From: Planktosalinus sp963975935
GTDB taxonomy: Bacteria; Bacteroidota; Bacteroidia; Flavobacteriales; Flavobacteriaceae
Assembly (NCBI GenBank): GCA_963975935.1
Contig: CAXBIQ010000015.1
Coordinates: 1-64,000, forward strand
Reading direction: 5' to 3'
DNA: 64,000 nt
The notes under the pieces are model-generated. The model had not been told where the DNA came from. It did not search any database and saw only the letters and a program-made list of their open reading frames with translations. This document shows, in pieces, positions 26,452-35,356 of this stretch (position 1 is the stretch's first letter; each line of letters opens with the position of its first letter). The translations under genes and the position numbers were made by a program.

Positions 26452-27765
26452 ATGCGTACTAAAAGCTTAAAGAAAAATAAAATTAATGTAGTCACTCTGG
26501 GTTGTTCCAAAAATGTGTATGACTCTGAAGTGTTGATGGGTCAACTCAAGGCCAACAATAAAGAAGTGGTCCACGAGGAAGAAGGCAACATCGTTGTCAT
26601 CAATACCTGTGGTTTTATCGCTAACGCGAAAGAAGAAAGCGTGAATACCATTCTGGAATATGTTCAGAAAAAAGAAGAGGGCCTTGTCGATAAAGTCTTT
26701 GTCACCGGATGCCTTTCAGAACGCTACAAACCCGATTTGCAAAAGGAAATACCATCTGTGGACCAGTATTTTGGCACTACTGAACTCCCCGGACTACTAA
26801 AAGCTTTAGGAGCCGATTATAAACACGAACTTATAGGCGAGCGTCTAACGACCACTCCAAAAAATTATGCTTATCTAAAAATAGCCGAAGGCTGTGACCG
26901 CCCGTGTTCCTTTTGTGCGATTCCTATTATGCGCGGCAAACACCGAAGCACCCCGATTGAAGATTTAGTAAAAGAAGCTGAAAATCTTGCGGCAAACGGG
27001 GTTAAAGAACTCATTCTTATTGCTCAGGATTTGACTTATTATGGTTTGGATCTTTATAAAAAAAGAAATCTGGCTGAGTTGCTGCAAAACTTAGTTAAAG
27101 TTGAAGGAATTGAATGGATTCGCCTGCACTATGCATTCCCCACCGGTTTCCCAATGGATGTTTTGGAGGTGATGCGCAACGAACCAAAGGTTTGTAACTA
27201 TATCGACATTCCGCTGCAGCATATTTCAGATTCAATATTGAAATCCATGCGCCGTGGAACCACGCACGCAAAAACCACCAAATTATTACAAGATTTCCGG
27301 GCAGCCGTACCGGAAATGGCCATCAGGACCACTTTAATTGTTGGGTACCCGGGGGAAACCGAAGAAGATTTTCAAACCCTGAAAAAATGGGTGCAGGATA
27401 TGCGCTTTGAGCGTTTGGGCTGTTTTACCTATTCACACGAGGAGAACACCCACGCTTACAATCTCGAAGACGATGTGCCGGAAGAAGTAAAGCAAGAGCG
27501 TGCCAATGAGATTATGGAAATCCAGTCTCAAATTTCCTGGGAACTCAATCAGGCAAAAATTGGTAATGAATTTAAAGTAGTTATCGACCGAAAAGAAGGA
27601 AATTACTTCGTGGGCCGCACCGAGTTTGACTCCCCTGATGTGGACAATGAGGTTCTCATTGATGCTTCTAAACACTACTTAAAAACCGGTGATTTCACCA
27701 AAGTTAAAATTACAGAAGCTGCCGATTTTGATTTATATGGAGAACCCATTTCAACAGGTCCCTGA
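26452..27765 (+). CDS. rimO: Ribosomal protein S12 methylthiotransferase RimO
   Basis: A 437-residue radical-SAM enzyme that methylthiolates a conserved Asp of ribosomal protein S12. It has the N-terminal MTTase domain (KINVVTLGCSKNVYDSEVL, VINTCGFI, VTGCLSERY, giving three cluster cysteines), the radical-SAM C-x3-C-x2-C in GCDRPCSFCAIP, IPLQHISDSILKSMRRG and a C-terminal TRAM region. The stop codon falls inside a repeat-like sequence, so the last residues (STGP) may be a recent alteration of the C terminus. Confidence 0.94.
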   Translation: MRTKSLKKNKINVVTLGCSKNVYDSEVLMGQLKANNKEVVHEEEGNIVVINTCGFIANAKEESVNTILEYVQKKEEGLVDKVFVTGCLSERYKPDLQKEIPSVDQYFGTTELPGLLKALGADYKHELIGERLTTTPKNYAYLKIAEGCDRPCSFCAIPIMRGKHRSTPIEDLVKEAENLAANGVKELILIAQDLTYYGLDLYKKRNLAELLQNLVKVEGIEWIRLHYAFPTGFPMDVLEVMRNEPKVCNYIDIPLQHISDSILKSMRRGTTHAKTTKLLQDFRAAVPEMAIRTTLIVGYPGETEEDFQTLKKWVQDMRFERLGCFTYSHEENTHAYNLEDDVPEEVKQERANEIMEIQSQISWELNQAKIGNEFKVVIDRKEGNYFVGRTEFDSPDVDNEVLIDASKHYLKTGDFTKVKITEAADFDLYGEPISTGP

Positions 27766-27780
27766 GCGGAGCCGAAGAGT
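27757..27780. repeat. REP-like intergenic repeat fragment at the rimO 3' end
   Basis: The stretch tccctgagcggagccgaag (27759-27777) resembles the GC-rich ctgagcggagtcgaag words that recur between genes in many Flavobacteriia. Only one arm is recognisable here and it supplies the rimO TGA stop (27763-27765). Confidence 0.4.
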
Positions 27781-27847
27781 GACTTGTATGGGAGGAGCCT
27801 GTGTAAGAAGGTTTAGTAAGTAATATTTTTCCTGGCGGTTGTATTTA

Positions 27848-28603
27848 TCATAACATTATCGATAATTCATTTCTACTTGTCTGATGAATACCTTCGCCTT
27901 GTACTATTGTTTCAAAAATTGAAATATATATTCTTCCGTTTTCTTTAAGTTGGTATATTGAGAACCTAACATTGTGATATTTAACATCTCCATCCTTATC
28001 CTCATTGTAATATGGCAAGGTAGGATCGGGGTGGTTTAATAAGCTCCATTCATAACCCTTATGATCTGTTTTTAAAGTGGTTTGTTTTTCTGGTATGAAT
28101 TTCTCACTAGAGAATTTTAATTCTGAATCTGCGTAATAAATTTTTTTGTTATAAAAATCAATTACAATTTTTGTTAAGAGTTCTAATTTTTCATTTCCTT
28201 TAAATGTAATTAAACCCGTTGAATTAATATGAATTATATCTAATTTTTCTGACCCTGAAGATATTAGACGATATTGATCGTCTAGCTTCAAATATTCTTC
28301 AAACTCTTGTTTACTTAGACCAAATTTCGGGTCAAATCTAAAAGGACCGTAGTCATCAAGACTTTTAGAATACTCTTCGGCCCATTCTGGGTTGTTTATA
28401 AATGTACTATCAATAATACTCAATATTTCAAAAAGTCTAGGGTCATACGAATATGTGTCCATCATTTGAACCTCTTGACTTCCTTCGGGTAGCAATACAA
28501 CTAAATCCTTGAATGTATCTCCTGTTATTTTTTCAAATTGTGTATAGATAAAATTTGAATAAAGCATTAATAAAAAAAAGAAAATTATTTTTCTATATCT
28601 CAT
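27848..28603 (-). CDS. Secreted protein of unknown function
   Basis: A 251-residue protein from the first ATG at 28603 (a longer TTG-started frame to 28624 is less likely). The N terminus RYRKIIFFFLLMLYSNFIYTQ is a signal peptide. The rest is hydrophilic, rich in Lys, Glu, Tyr and Asp, with no cysteine cluster, transmembrane segment or type IX sorting domain. I do not recognise a family. Its coding sequence looks more AT-rich than its neighbours and it stands alone between rimO and the propeller lipoprotein, which would fit an accessory gene. Confidence 0.7.
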   Translation of the reverse strand: MRYRKIIFFFLLMLYSNFIYTQFEKITGDTFKDLVVLLPEGSQEVQMMDTYSYDPRLFEILSIIDSTFINNPEWAEEYSKSLDDYGPFRFDPKFGLSKQEFEEYLKLDDQYRLISSGSEKLDIIHINSTGLITFKGNEKLELLTKIVIDFYNKKIYYADSELKFSSEKFIPEKQTTLKTDHKGYEWSLLNHPDPTLPYYNEDKDGDVKYHNVRFSIYQLKENGRIYISIFETIVQGEGIHQTSRNELSIML

Positions 28604-28812
28604 TGTATTTGTTTGAATGCTCAATAACTTTTATTCAACTTGTCGTGTTGATTAAATATTTTTCTTGCTTTTTAAGTATCCCAGACAACCTTAATTTTCA
28701 AATATAACATTTTCCTAAATAGTATTATCCTAAAATAATCTAGCTCAAAACCAATTGTACCTCAACATTCATAATTTCAAAGAATCAAAAAAATTATCTT
28801 AATTTTATTCCC

Positions 28813-30039
28813 ATGAAAAAATTTATTTCCATTATAGCCATTTTGCTATTTGTATTATTCCTTTCTTGCAAACAAGCCCCTGAAAAATCAATTGAAAAAG
28901 AAGCACCAATTTTTACAGAAATTCAACTTCCCGATATGGAAAATAGTTCGTTACCCTATCTGTTTTCAGACGGTAAAGATTTGTTGCTTTCTTTTGTTTC
29001 AGAAAAAGACAGCTTAGCAACGTTATATTATTCAAAATTGAGCGAAGATAGCTGGTCAACACCAGAAGCAATCACTTCAGGTTCAGACTGGTTTGTCAAT
29101 TGGGCAGATTACCCACAGATTGCAAAAAATGGAAAAAACTATATCGCACACATCCTTAAAAAATCTGATTCTGCAACCTATGCTTATGATGTGATGGTCA
29201 CACAAAAGCAGGAGGGAGGTGAGTGGTCTACGCCTTTTAAAATACATACTGATACTACAAAGACCGAACATGGTTTTGTTTCTTATACACCTTTCGGCGA
29301 AAGCCATTTCCTGGTGAGCTGGCTGGACGGTAGAAACACTTCAGGCGGGCATCACGATCATCACGGTGGGGAAATGACCCTGAGGGCTGCAATTGTGAAT
29401 CCTGACGGTAGTTTGAAAAACGAATTTTTACTTGACGAAAGTGTGTGTGATTGCTGCCAGACTTCATCAGCGATGACAGCAAACGGACCTGTAGTGGTAT
29501 ACAGGGACCGCTCAGAAAAAGAAATAAGGGATATTTCAATCGTGCGATATGAAAATGAAAAATGGACTGCTCCCAAAACAATTCACAATGACAATTGGGA
29601 AATTGCAGGATGTCCTGTCAACGGACCTCGTGTAGACGCTTTGGGAAATACTGTGGCAGTGGCGTGGTTTACAGCAGCCGACGGTGAAAGTAAAGTAAAT
29701 CTCGCGTTTTCCAATAACAATGGGAAGCAATTTGATAATCCTGTTCAGGTTGATTCTGGAAATCCGTTGGGACGTGTTGATGTCATTATGATTGATGAGA
29801 ATAATGCGTTGGTAAGTTGGGTAGAAGATATTGATGAAGAAATTTTTATAAAATTCAGAAGAGTTTCGGGTGATGGCAGTATAGGAGAAGTGCTGACCCT
29901 CACCACGACTGATGCAGCCCGGGCTTCCGGATTTCCTCAAATAGCGATCCATAACGGAAATGTTTATTTTGCACGGACAGATTTGAATGAAAATGTAAGG
30001 CAGGTAAAAACTTCTTCTTTCTCGGTGGAGGATTTATAA
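28813..30039 (+). CDS. Lipoprotein with BNR/sialidase-like propeller and Cys/His clusters
   Basis: A 408-residue protein with a lipoprotein signal (LFVLFLSC, Cys at about 19). The body is beta-rich with propeller-like repeats (ALVSWVEDIDEEIFIKF, AVAWFTAADGESKVNLAFS). Sialidase catalytic residues are not evident. Two unusual clusters stand out: GGHHDHHGG and SVCDCCQTS, with a further GCPVNGPR. The CxCC element recurs, as I recall, in sialidase-like propeller proteins of many bacteria, and with the His cluster suggests metal or haem binding. The function is unknown. The next gene begins 11 bp downstream. Confidence 0.8.
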   Translation: MKKFISIIAILLFVLFLSCKQAPEKSIEKEAPIFTEIQLPDMENSSLPYLFSDGKDLLLSFVSEKDSLATLYYSKLSEDSWSTPEAITSGSDWFVNWADYPQIAKNGKNYIAHILKKSDSATYAYDVMVTQKQEGGEWSTPFKIHTDTTKTEHGFVSYTPFGESHFLVSWLDGRNTSGGHHDHHGGEMTLRAAIVNPDGSLKNEFLLDESVCDCCQTSSAMTANGPVVVYRDRSEKEIRDISIVRYENEKWTAPKTIHNDNWEIAGCPVNGPRVDALGNTVAVAWFTAADGESKVNLAFSNNNGKQFDNPVQVDSGNPLGRVDVIMIDENNALVSWVEDIDEEIFIKFRRVSGDGSIGEVLTLTTTDAARASGFPQIAIHNGNVYFARTDLNENVRQVKTSSFSVEDL

Positions 30040-30050
30040 TTAATACTTTA

Positions 30051-31271
30051 ATGAAAAAACTGCTGATCATTGGCTATGTTTGGCCGGAGCCCAAAACCAC
30101 GGGAGCCGGTGTGCGAATGATGCAATTAATCCATTTTTTTATAAAGAATGATTTTCAAATAACATTCACTTCAACAGCTGAAAAAACGGAATACTCTGAA
30201 GATTTAAATGCATTGGGTGTTACAGAAAAGCGAATCAAACTCAATGATTCAAGTTTCGACATTTTTATAAAAGAAGAAAACCCCGATGCGGTTTTGTTTG
30301 ATCGTTTTTATACTGAAGAGCAATTTGGTTGGCGCGTTGCTGAGATTTGCTCTGATGCTATGCGCATCCTCGATACAGAAGATTTACATTTCCTGAGGAA
30401 ATCAAGAGAAGAAACTGTCAAGAATGTTAACGAATCTCCCTTGATGCTTTCAGATATTGCCAAGCGAGAATTGGCAAGTGTCTACCGCTGTGACCTTTCC
30501 TTAATTATTTCTGAAGCCGAAATAAAAATTTTGCGAGAACACTTCAAGATTGATGAATCGCTGTTATTCTATCTGCCTTTTCTTCCGGAAAGCACACCAT
30601 TGGAAAAAGAAACCTTGCCGGGTTTTGAAGAAAGAAATCATTTTATTTTTATCGGGAATTACAAACATCAGCCCAATGTTAATACCGTTTTGGAATTAAA
30701 AAACAAGATATGGCCGTTGATGTCTGAACAACTGCCGGAAGCAGAATTACATATTTATGGGGCTTATGCTTCAGATCAAATCAAGCAACTTCACAAGCCT
30801 CGTGAACGATTTTTTATCAAAGGCTGGGTTGAAGATGCTGAACTTAAAATAAAAAATGCAAGGGTCATGCTTTCACCTTTGCGTTTTGGAGCAGGACTTA
30901 AAGGCAAGCTTATCCAGTCAATGCAATGCGGAACTCCAAGCGTAACAACTTCAATTGGTGCCGAAGGAATTAACAGCGATTTACCCTGGAACGGTTTTGT
31001 TGAAGACAATACAGAAATATTTGTTGAAAAAGCTATAGCATTGTATTTAAACAAAGAACTTTGGAAAGAATCACAACATAAAGGTTTTCAAATACTTTAC
31101 CGGCGGTTTAATTCTCAGAAATTTTCTTCAAGCTTTTTTGAAAAACTACAAGCAACTTTCAGTCAGCTTAAAATGCACAGGCAATTTAATTTTATTGGTT
31201 CATTGCTGATGCATCACACATTGCAAAGTTCTAAGTATTTGAGTAAGTGGATTGAGGAAAAAAATAAATAA
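30051..31271 (+). CDS. Glycosyltransferase, group 1-like (GT-B)
   Basis: A 406-residue protein. The N-terminal Rossmann half starts KKLLIIGYVWPEPKTTGAGVRMMQL. The C-terminal half has the donor-binding pattern HFIFIGNYKHQPNV, RFFIKGWVEDAELKI and LSPLRFGAGLKGKLIQSMQCGTP (cited in parts), where the Glu of the usual E-x7-E is replaced by a GxKGK-type loop, as in related GT-B transferases. It probably adds a sugar to a surface glycan. Its stop abuts the stop of the convergent TonB receptor gene with no gap. Confidence 0.85.
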   Translation: MKKLLIIGYVWPEPKTTGAGVRMMQLIHFFIKNDFQITFTSTAEKTEYSEDLNALGVTEKRIKLNDSSFDIFIKEENPDAVLFDRFYTEEQFGWRVAEICSDAMRILDTEDLHFLRKSREETVKNVNESPLMLSDIAKRELASVYRCDLSLIISEAEIKILREHFKIDESLLFYLPFLPESTPLEKETLPGFEERNHFIFIGNYKHQPNVNTVLELKNKIWPLMSEQLPEAELHIYGAYASDQIKQLHKPRERFFIKGWVEDAELKIKNARVMLSPLRFGAGLKGKLIQSMQCGTPSVTTSIGAEGINSDLPWNGFVEDNTEIFVEKAIALYLNKELWKESQHKGFQILYRRFNSQKFSSSFFEKLQATFSQLKMHRQFNFIGSLLMHHTLQSSKYLSKWIEEKNK

Positions 31272-33791
31272 TCAAAACAGAACCCGAAAAATTATATTGG
31301 GTGTAAGCCCAAGGCCTGTTTGGTTTACATGTTCCAGATTTGACTCTCTGTTAATTCTGAAAAAAGAATTATATGTATTTTCTGTATTTAGTAAATTCCA
31401 AAGGGAAATACCTGCAAAGGCCTTAAAACTTTTGCTTAGTTTAAAATTATAAGTTCCGGATATATCTACTCTGAAATAATCAGGCAGCGAATTGTTGTTT
31501 GGGAAATTATAATTTATTTCAGAATCTACAATTTCTTCGCCTTCAACCGGAGTAGTATAGGGCTTTCCTGTATGCCAGTTTAACCCTGAGGATATTTTAA
31601 AATCACGAATTGCATAGGAGACTCCAAGGGAAATAACATGATTGATGTCAATATTGTTTCTGAAGGAACTTGGGGATAGTTCTTTAAAAGTATAGTCGTT
31701 ATCTGCGTAGGAATAGCTGAGCCAACCTGAAATGTCATTAAATTCTTTATGGACAAGTAAATCCATACCTTTAACCAGATAACTTCCCGAGGTTCTTGTA
31801 AATTGAAATTGATTTTGAAAACCCTGGCTTTGGGAGGTAATACCATCAACTTTCTTCAGGTACCCTTCTGCATTTAGTAACCAGCCTCTTCGGTTGTAGT
31901 TAAGCCCCAGGGATATCTGTTTGCTTTTTACAAGGGGTATTTCATTGGGGTTTGACAAAACCCATCTTCGGTTTTCTATTCCCAGAAAATCTGTTTGCAA
32001 ATCGATTACCTGAGATGTAGTCTGGCTTTTAAATTCCCCAAGCAAATCAATGGAAAAGTAAGGAAGCACTTTTTGATTTATACTTATCCTGGGCTCAAAG
32101 AGAATTACATTAAATTCACTAATGTGATTTACCCTGCCGCCGGCCGTCAAATTGGTTTTGTTAGAATTGGATTTAAATTGTATTTCAGAAAAAACACTAT
32201 TGGTTATAAGAGCTTCTTTTATAGATCGCCTAAAAAATGGATTGTTTATTTCTTCAAAATTAGTGGTTCCGGTTTCATTAAGTTGGTAACCGCTTTGCAA
32301 AGTGAAATTTGGGTTTATGGAAAGATCTGAAATTAACTTGATACCATATTCCTTCACTTCGTTTTCCTGAATGAGCTCTTGTTGGTTGAGAGCATTAATG
32401 TTTGTTGCTTCAATGGTGTAATTAGATGCATACACCTGCACCGTGGTGGATAAATTTTTATTCCAGTCTCTTTCATAAAAAATTCCCCCACCCAGATTGG
32501 TTTGTTTTAAGGTGCTTATTCTGGATTCTGTATGGTTTGTCCTGAATTCATTTTGTTGAAAAAAGAGGTCATTGTTTGTCAATAGAAAATTTACCCTGAT
32601 AAAGTCTTTTGGTGAGATTCTATTGAGCCATCGCATCGAGGTGTCATAAAATAAAAAGTCTTCGGTATTATTGGTTTCATGTGCTATGCCATTAGTGAGC
32701 ACAGTATTTTGAAAAACCTTTTTAAAATATTCTTTATAAGTGGGAGTTTCAATAAAATCATTTATAGACCTTCTTGCACCTATTTGCAAGGACGAATTTT
32801 TAGATGTGGGGATATCTAAATAAGTATCAGCATTAATCATATTTATGCCGGCACTTGCAGTAAACTTTTTGTTGATATTGTCACTTGTGTTCATTGCGAT
32901 GACACTGGAAACACCATCGCCATATACAGCACTTGTTCCGTTTTTTATCAAAGAAACATCTTCAGTTAAATAAGGATTAAAAGCAGAAATCATCCCAAAA
33001 AAATGTGCAGATTGATACATTTTTATACCATCCCAAAGAATCAGGTTTTGATCGTGTGTGCCTCCCCTCACGTTAAGATAAGATACTGTTTCATTTGCTG
33101 AGATTGTTCCCGGCAACGCCAGTATGGTTTGCAATACATCCGGCTCAACCAGACCGGGAAGAATTCCAAAATCTTCATAACTTATTTCTAAGGAACCAGT
33201 AGCATTTTTAGAAATTCCTTTGGCAATAAAATTATTGAATACTACCTCTGTTAATGGCTCTACTTTAGGGGTCAAGTATATCTTAAAACAGCTGTTTTCA
33301 GTAAAGTCTGCAGTAGAAATGTTTAATGAACGATATCCTAAATAGCGAATGGTAATTATTTCGTTTTTACCTGAAACCTTTAAAGAAAATTTACCTTCTT
33401 TATTGGAAATTACACTATGAGAACCGGTTTCTATAGAAGCAAAAGAAATGGGTTGTTCTGTGTCTAAGTCTAACAATTCTCCACATATAGAAATTTGATT
33501 TTGTTTGGGGGTTATGGTAACTGTATTCCCTGAAAGTATAGTATAAATAAAAGGGGTGTTTTTTTCTAAATAAGAGACGGCTTCCCGTAGTGAGTTTATA
33601 TTTTCAGGAGGTGAAATATAGGTGTCTTCAACATCTTGATCAACAAAGGAAAACGTGCAATCAAATTTTTGTTCATATTCCTTTAAGACTTTAAGAAGTT
33701 TTAAACCCTCACTACCTTTTTGGCTCATTACCACTGTGGAAGAAAAGACTAGAAAAAAGAAAAAGAAAAATTGAAATTTGGTTTTAATCAC
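31272..33791 (-). CDS. TonB-dependent receptor with STN signalling domain (FecA-like)
   Basis: An 839-residue outer-membrane protein. After the signal peptide (ending near VVMSQ) comes a secretin/TonB N-terminal STN domain at about 25-105 (LKLLKVLKEYEQKFDCTFSF, LREAVSYLEKNTPF), then a CarboxypepD-regulatory domain at about 110-190, a plug (LNVRGGTHDQNLILWDGI) and a barrel ending FRVLF. In FecA-type systems the STN domain contacts the FecR anti-sigma factor to signal substrate binding. The start overlaps the fecR-like stop by 4 bp (ATGA). Substrate unknown; no SusD is adjacent. Confidence 0.92.
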   Translation of the reverse strand: MIKTKFQFFFFFFLVFSSTVVMSQKGSEGLKLLKVLKEYEQKFDCTFSFVDQDVEDTYISPPENINSLREAVSYLEKNTPFIYTILSGNTVTITPKQNQISICGELLDLDTEQPISFASIETGSHSVISNKEGKFSLKVSGKNEIITIRYLGYRSLNISTADFTENSCFKIYLTPKVEPLTEVVFNNFIAKGISKNATGSLEISYEDFGILPGLVEPDVLQTILALPGTISANETVSYLNVRGGTHDQNLILWDGIKMYQSAHFFGMISAFNPYLTEDVSLIKNGTSAVYGDGVSSVIAMNTSDNINKKFTASAGINMINADTYLDIPTSKNSSLQIGARRSINDFIETPTYKEYFKKVFQNTVLTNGIAHETNNTEDFLFYDTSMRWLNRISPKDFIRVNFLLTNNDLFFQQNEFRTNHTESRISTLKQTNLGGGIFYERDWNKNLSTTVQVYASNYTIEATNINALNQQELIQENEVKEYGIKLISDLSINPNFTLQSGYQLNETGTTNFEEINNPFFRRSIKEALITNSVFSEIQFKSNSNKTNLTAGGRVNHISEFNVILFEPRISINQKVLPYFSIDLLGEFKSQTTSQVIDLQTDFLGIENRRWVLSNPNEIPLVKSKQISLGLNYNRRGWLLNAEGYLKKVDGITSQSQGFQNQFQFTRTSGSYLVKGMDLLVHKEFNDISGWLSYSYADNDYTFKELSPSSFRNNIDINHVISLGVSYAIRDFKISSGLNWHTGKPYTTPVEGEEIVDSEINYNFPNNNSLPDYFRVDISGTYNFKLSKSFKAFAGISLWNLLNTENTYNSFFRINRESNLEHVNQTGLGLTPNIIFRVLF

Positions 33792-34690
33792 TTTTTAAAT
33801 AAAATTACTTTATTATCTTCCTTTGTATATCCTAATTGCAAAGGTAAAGTAATTGATTGTAAAGCAGTATCCAAATCATTCAAAGCAAAACTGCCCGTAA
33901 AAATTATGTTGGTATTTATCTTTTCAGAAATGACTTTAATATCATAATGCCTTTCCAACTCATTCAAAACGTGAGCAAATTTTACACTTTTAAAGGTTGC
34001 TTTCTTATTGAGCCAGGAAGGGTTTGTAAATGTCATTTCCTCAAAGCTAATTGCACCGTTATAAATTCTATAGGTATTTGAAGCAGGTAAGTTTATGGAT
34101 GTAGCATTGTGCGAAACATTTACTAAACCTTCATAACAGCTTATTTCAAATATATCTTCCCTGCTTTTTACATTAAATGCGGTTCCTAATACGGTTACCT
34201 TGCCTTTTGTTGTTTCAACTTCAAACGTTTTTCCATTAGCTACTTTAAAATATGCCTCTCCTTCTAAAGTAACTTTCCGGGTAGCATCCCACTTTTTGTT
34301 ATTGTAACTCAAAATTGATTTTGCATTTAAAACAACAGTGGAGTTGTCAGGAAGGGTGATGGTTTGATTCTGGGCAATTCCTGTTTCTATGGTAGTAACA
34401 GAGGAATTGAAAAAAGTAAAATAAAGGCCTATTCCTAAAATAAATATGGCAGCGATGCTAATTGCATATTTTACTGCAGGACGTAATCCTGATCTGTTTC
34501 TTTTAAAGGGGAATTTACTTTTTAAATCTTTATAAGAAGCTTCAGAATCAAAATCAGGTGCTTTAAAATGCTTTGCATTTTCTGATAGCTTCATAAAAGA
34601 ACTGTAGGCGTCTAATTTCTTAAACGCCTCAAGTTCCTCGCGGTTAAGCTCATTGTTTAACCACTTATTAACTAAAACTTCCTTTTCCAT
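33788..34690 (-). CDS. FecR family anti-sigma factor
   Basis: A 300-residue protein with a cytoplasmic N-terminal segment of about 75 residues, one transmembrane helix (AISIAAIFILGIGLYFTFF, about 84-102), and a periplasmic FecR domain (ITLPDNSTVVLNAKSILSY, VTLEGEAYFKVA, TVLGTAFNVKSRED) plus a C-terminal STN-like region (HVLNELERHYDIKV). It holds or activates the ECF sigma factor in response to the receptor. It follows the sigma gene by 54 bp, in which an ECF-type promoter lies. Confidence 0.93.
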   Translation of the reverse strand: MEKEVLVNKWLNNELNREELEAFKKLDAYSSFMKLSENAKHFKAPDFDSEASYKDLKSKFPFKRNRSGLRPAVKYAISIAAIFILGIGLYFTFFNSSVTTIETGIAQNQTITLPDNSTVVLNAKSILSYNNKKWDATRKVTLEGEAYFKVANGKTFEVETTKGKVTVLGTAFNVKSREDIFEISCYEGLVNVSHNATSINLPASNTYRIYNGAISFEEMTFTNPSWLNKKATFKSVKFAHVLNELERHYDIKVISEKINTNIIFTGSFALNDLDTALQSITLPLQLGYTKEDNKVILFKK

Positions 34691-34707
34691 AGCAATCTTT
34701 TCATGTA

Positions 34708-34737
34708 TTAGACAACTTAAGATTAAAAATTCCTACC
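34708..34737 (-). promoter_or_regulatory. Predicted ECF-sigma promoter of the FecR-receptor operon
   Basis: On the minus strand GGTAGGAA (34737-34730), 14 bases, then TTGTCTAA (34715-34708). The same two blocks at the same spacing precede the genes at 35357 and 36165. The layout resembles RpoE-type promoters (GGAA-like -35, TCTAA-like -10). The FecR ATG follows 17 bases downstream. Confidence 0.7.
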
Positions 34738-34744
34738 AAAAAAA

Positions 34745-35263
34745 TCATTTAAGTTCTTCAATATCCATTCTTAATTGTTCCAGGGCACTGTAAATTCTTT
34801 TTTCCACAGCTTTTCTGGAGATGTTTAAAATTTCTGCAATTTCCTGATGTTTTTTTCCTTCTACACGATTTAAAAGAAATGCAACTCTTTTTTCTTCAGA
34901 TAATTTTGATAGTGCCCGTTGGTATTTTTCAAGATATTCTGCTTCTTCTAAAATAAACTCTGGATTTTCATTGGTTTGCCGGGGTTGTGAAACTTTTGCA
35001 TATTTAAGTTTCACTTTTTCGTGTTTGATGACATTCAGCGTTAAGTTATTAGCTACCGAAAAAAGGAAACTCTTCGCTTTGTCAGGAGCTATCTTGTCAC
35101 AATTTTCCCAAAGTTTAATAAATGCTTCCTGCACTTTATCCTTCGGATTAAGATGTTCACCATATTTATAATAAATAAAGTTATGCAGATCTTTTGAAAA
35201 TTTTTCATAAAGCCGCGAAAAAAGAGCCTCCTCACATATATTTTCATAAAGCTTTTTTTTCAT
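34745..35263 (-). CDS. RNA polymerase ECF sigma factor (sigma-70 family, FecI-like)
   Basis: A 172-residue sigma factor with region 2 (FSKDLHNFIYYKYGEHLNPKD, then VQEAFIKLWENCD and AKSFLFSVANNLTLNVIKH) and region 4 (LSEEKRVAFLLNRVEGKKHQEIAEIL, cited as LSEEKRVAFLLNRVEG and HQEIAEILNISRKAVEKRI, the DNA-binding helix-turn-helix). It lacks region 3, as ECF factors do. With the downstream FecR and STN receptor it forms a cell-surface signalling cascade. A weak copy of the regulon motif faces it, suggesting autoregulation. Confidence 0.94.
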   Translation of the reverse strand: MKKKLYENICEEALFSRLYEKFSKDLHNFIYYKYGEHLNPKDKVQEAFIKLWENCDKIAPDKAKSFLFSVANNLTLNVIKHEKVKLKYAKVSQPRQTNENPEFILEEAEYLEKYQRALSKLSEEKRVAFLLNRVEGKKHQEIAEILNISRKAVEKRIYSALEQLRMDIEELK

Positions 35264-35290
35264 AAAGGGATATTTGTAATTTTATATTTA

Positions 35291-35320
35291 TATAACAACT
35301 AAAGGTAGGAAATTACCCTT
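35291..35320 (-). promoter_or_regulatory. Weak ECF-type promoter facing the sigma gene
   Basis: On the minus strand AAGGGTAA (35320-35313), 14 bases, then TTGTTATA (35298-35291). The spacing and downstream block match the other sites; the upstream block is degenerate. It overlaps the plus-strand site back to back, and the 8-base arms TATAACAA and TTGTTATA form an inverted repeat. Confidence 0.45.
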
Positions 35321-35333
35321 TTAGATTGTTATA
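35304..35333 (+). promoter_or_regulatory. Predicted ECF-sigma promoter of the unknown lipoprotein gene
   Basis: GGTAGGAA (35304-35311), 14 bases, then TTGTTATA (35326-35333), 23 bases before the TTG start at 35357. It matches the motif in front of the FecR gene. Confidence 0.68.
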
Positions 35334-35356
35334 TGTATACATCAAAAAAGTAAAAG

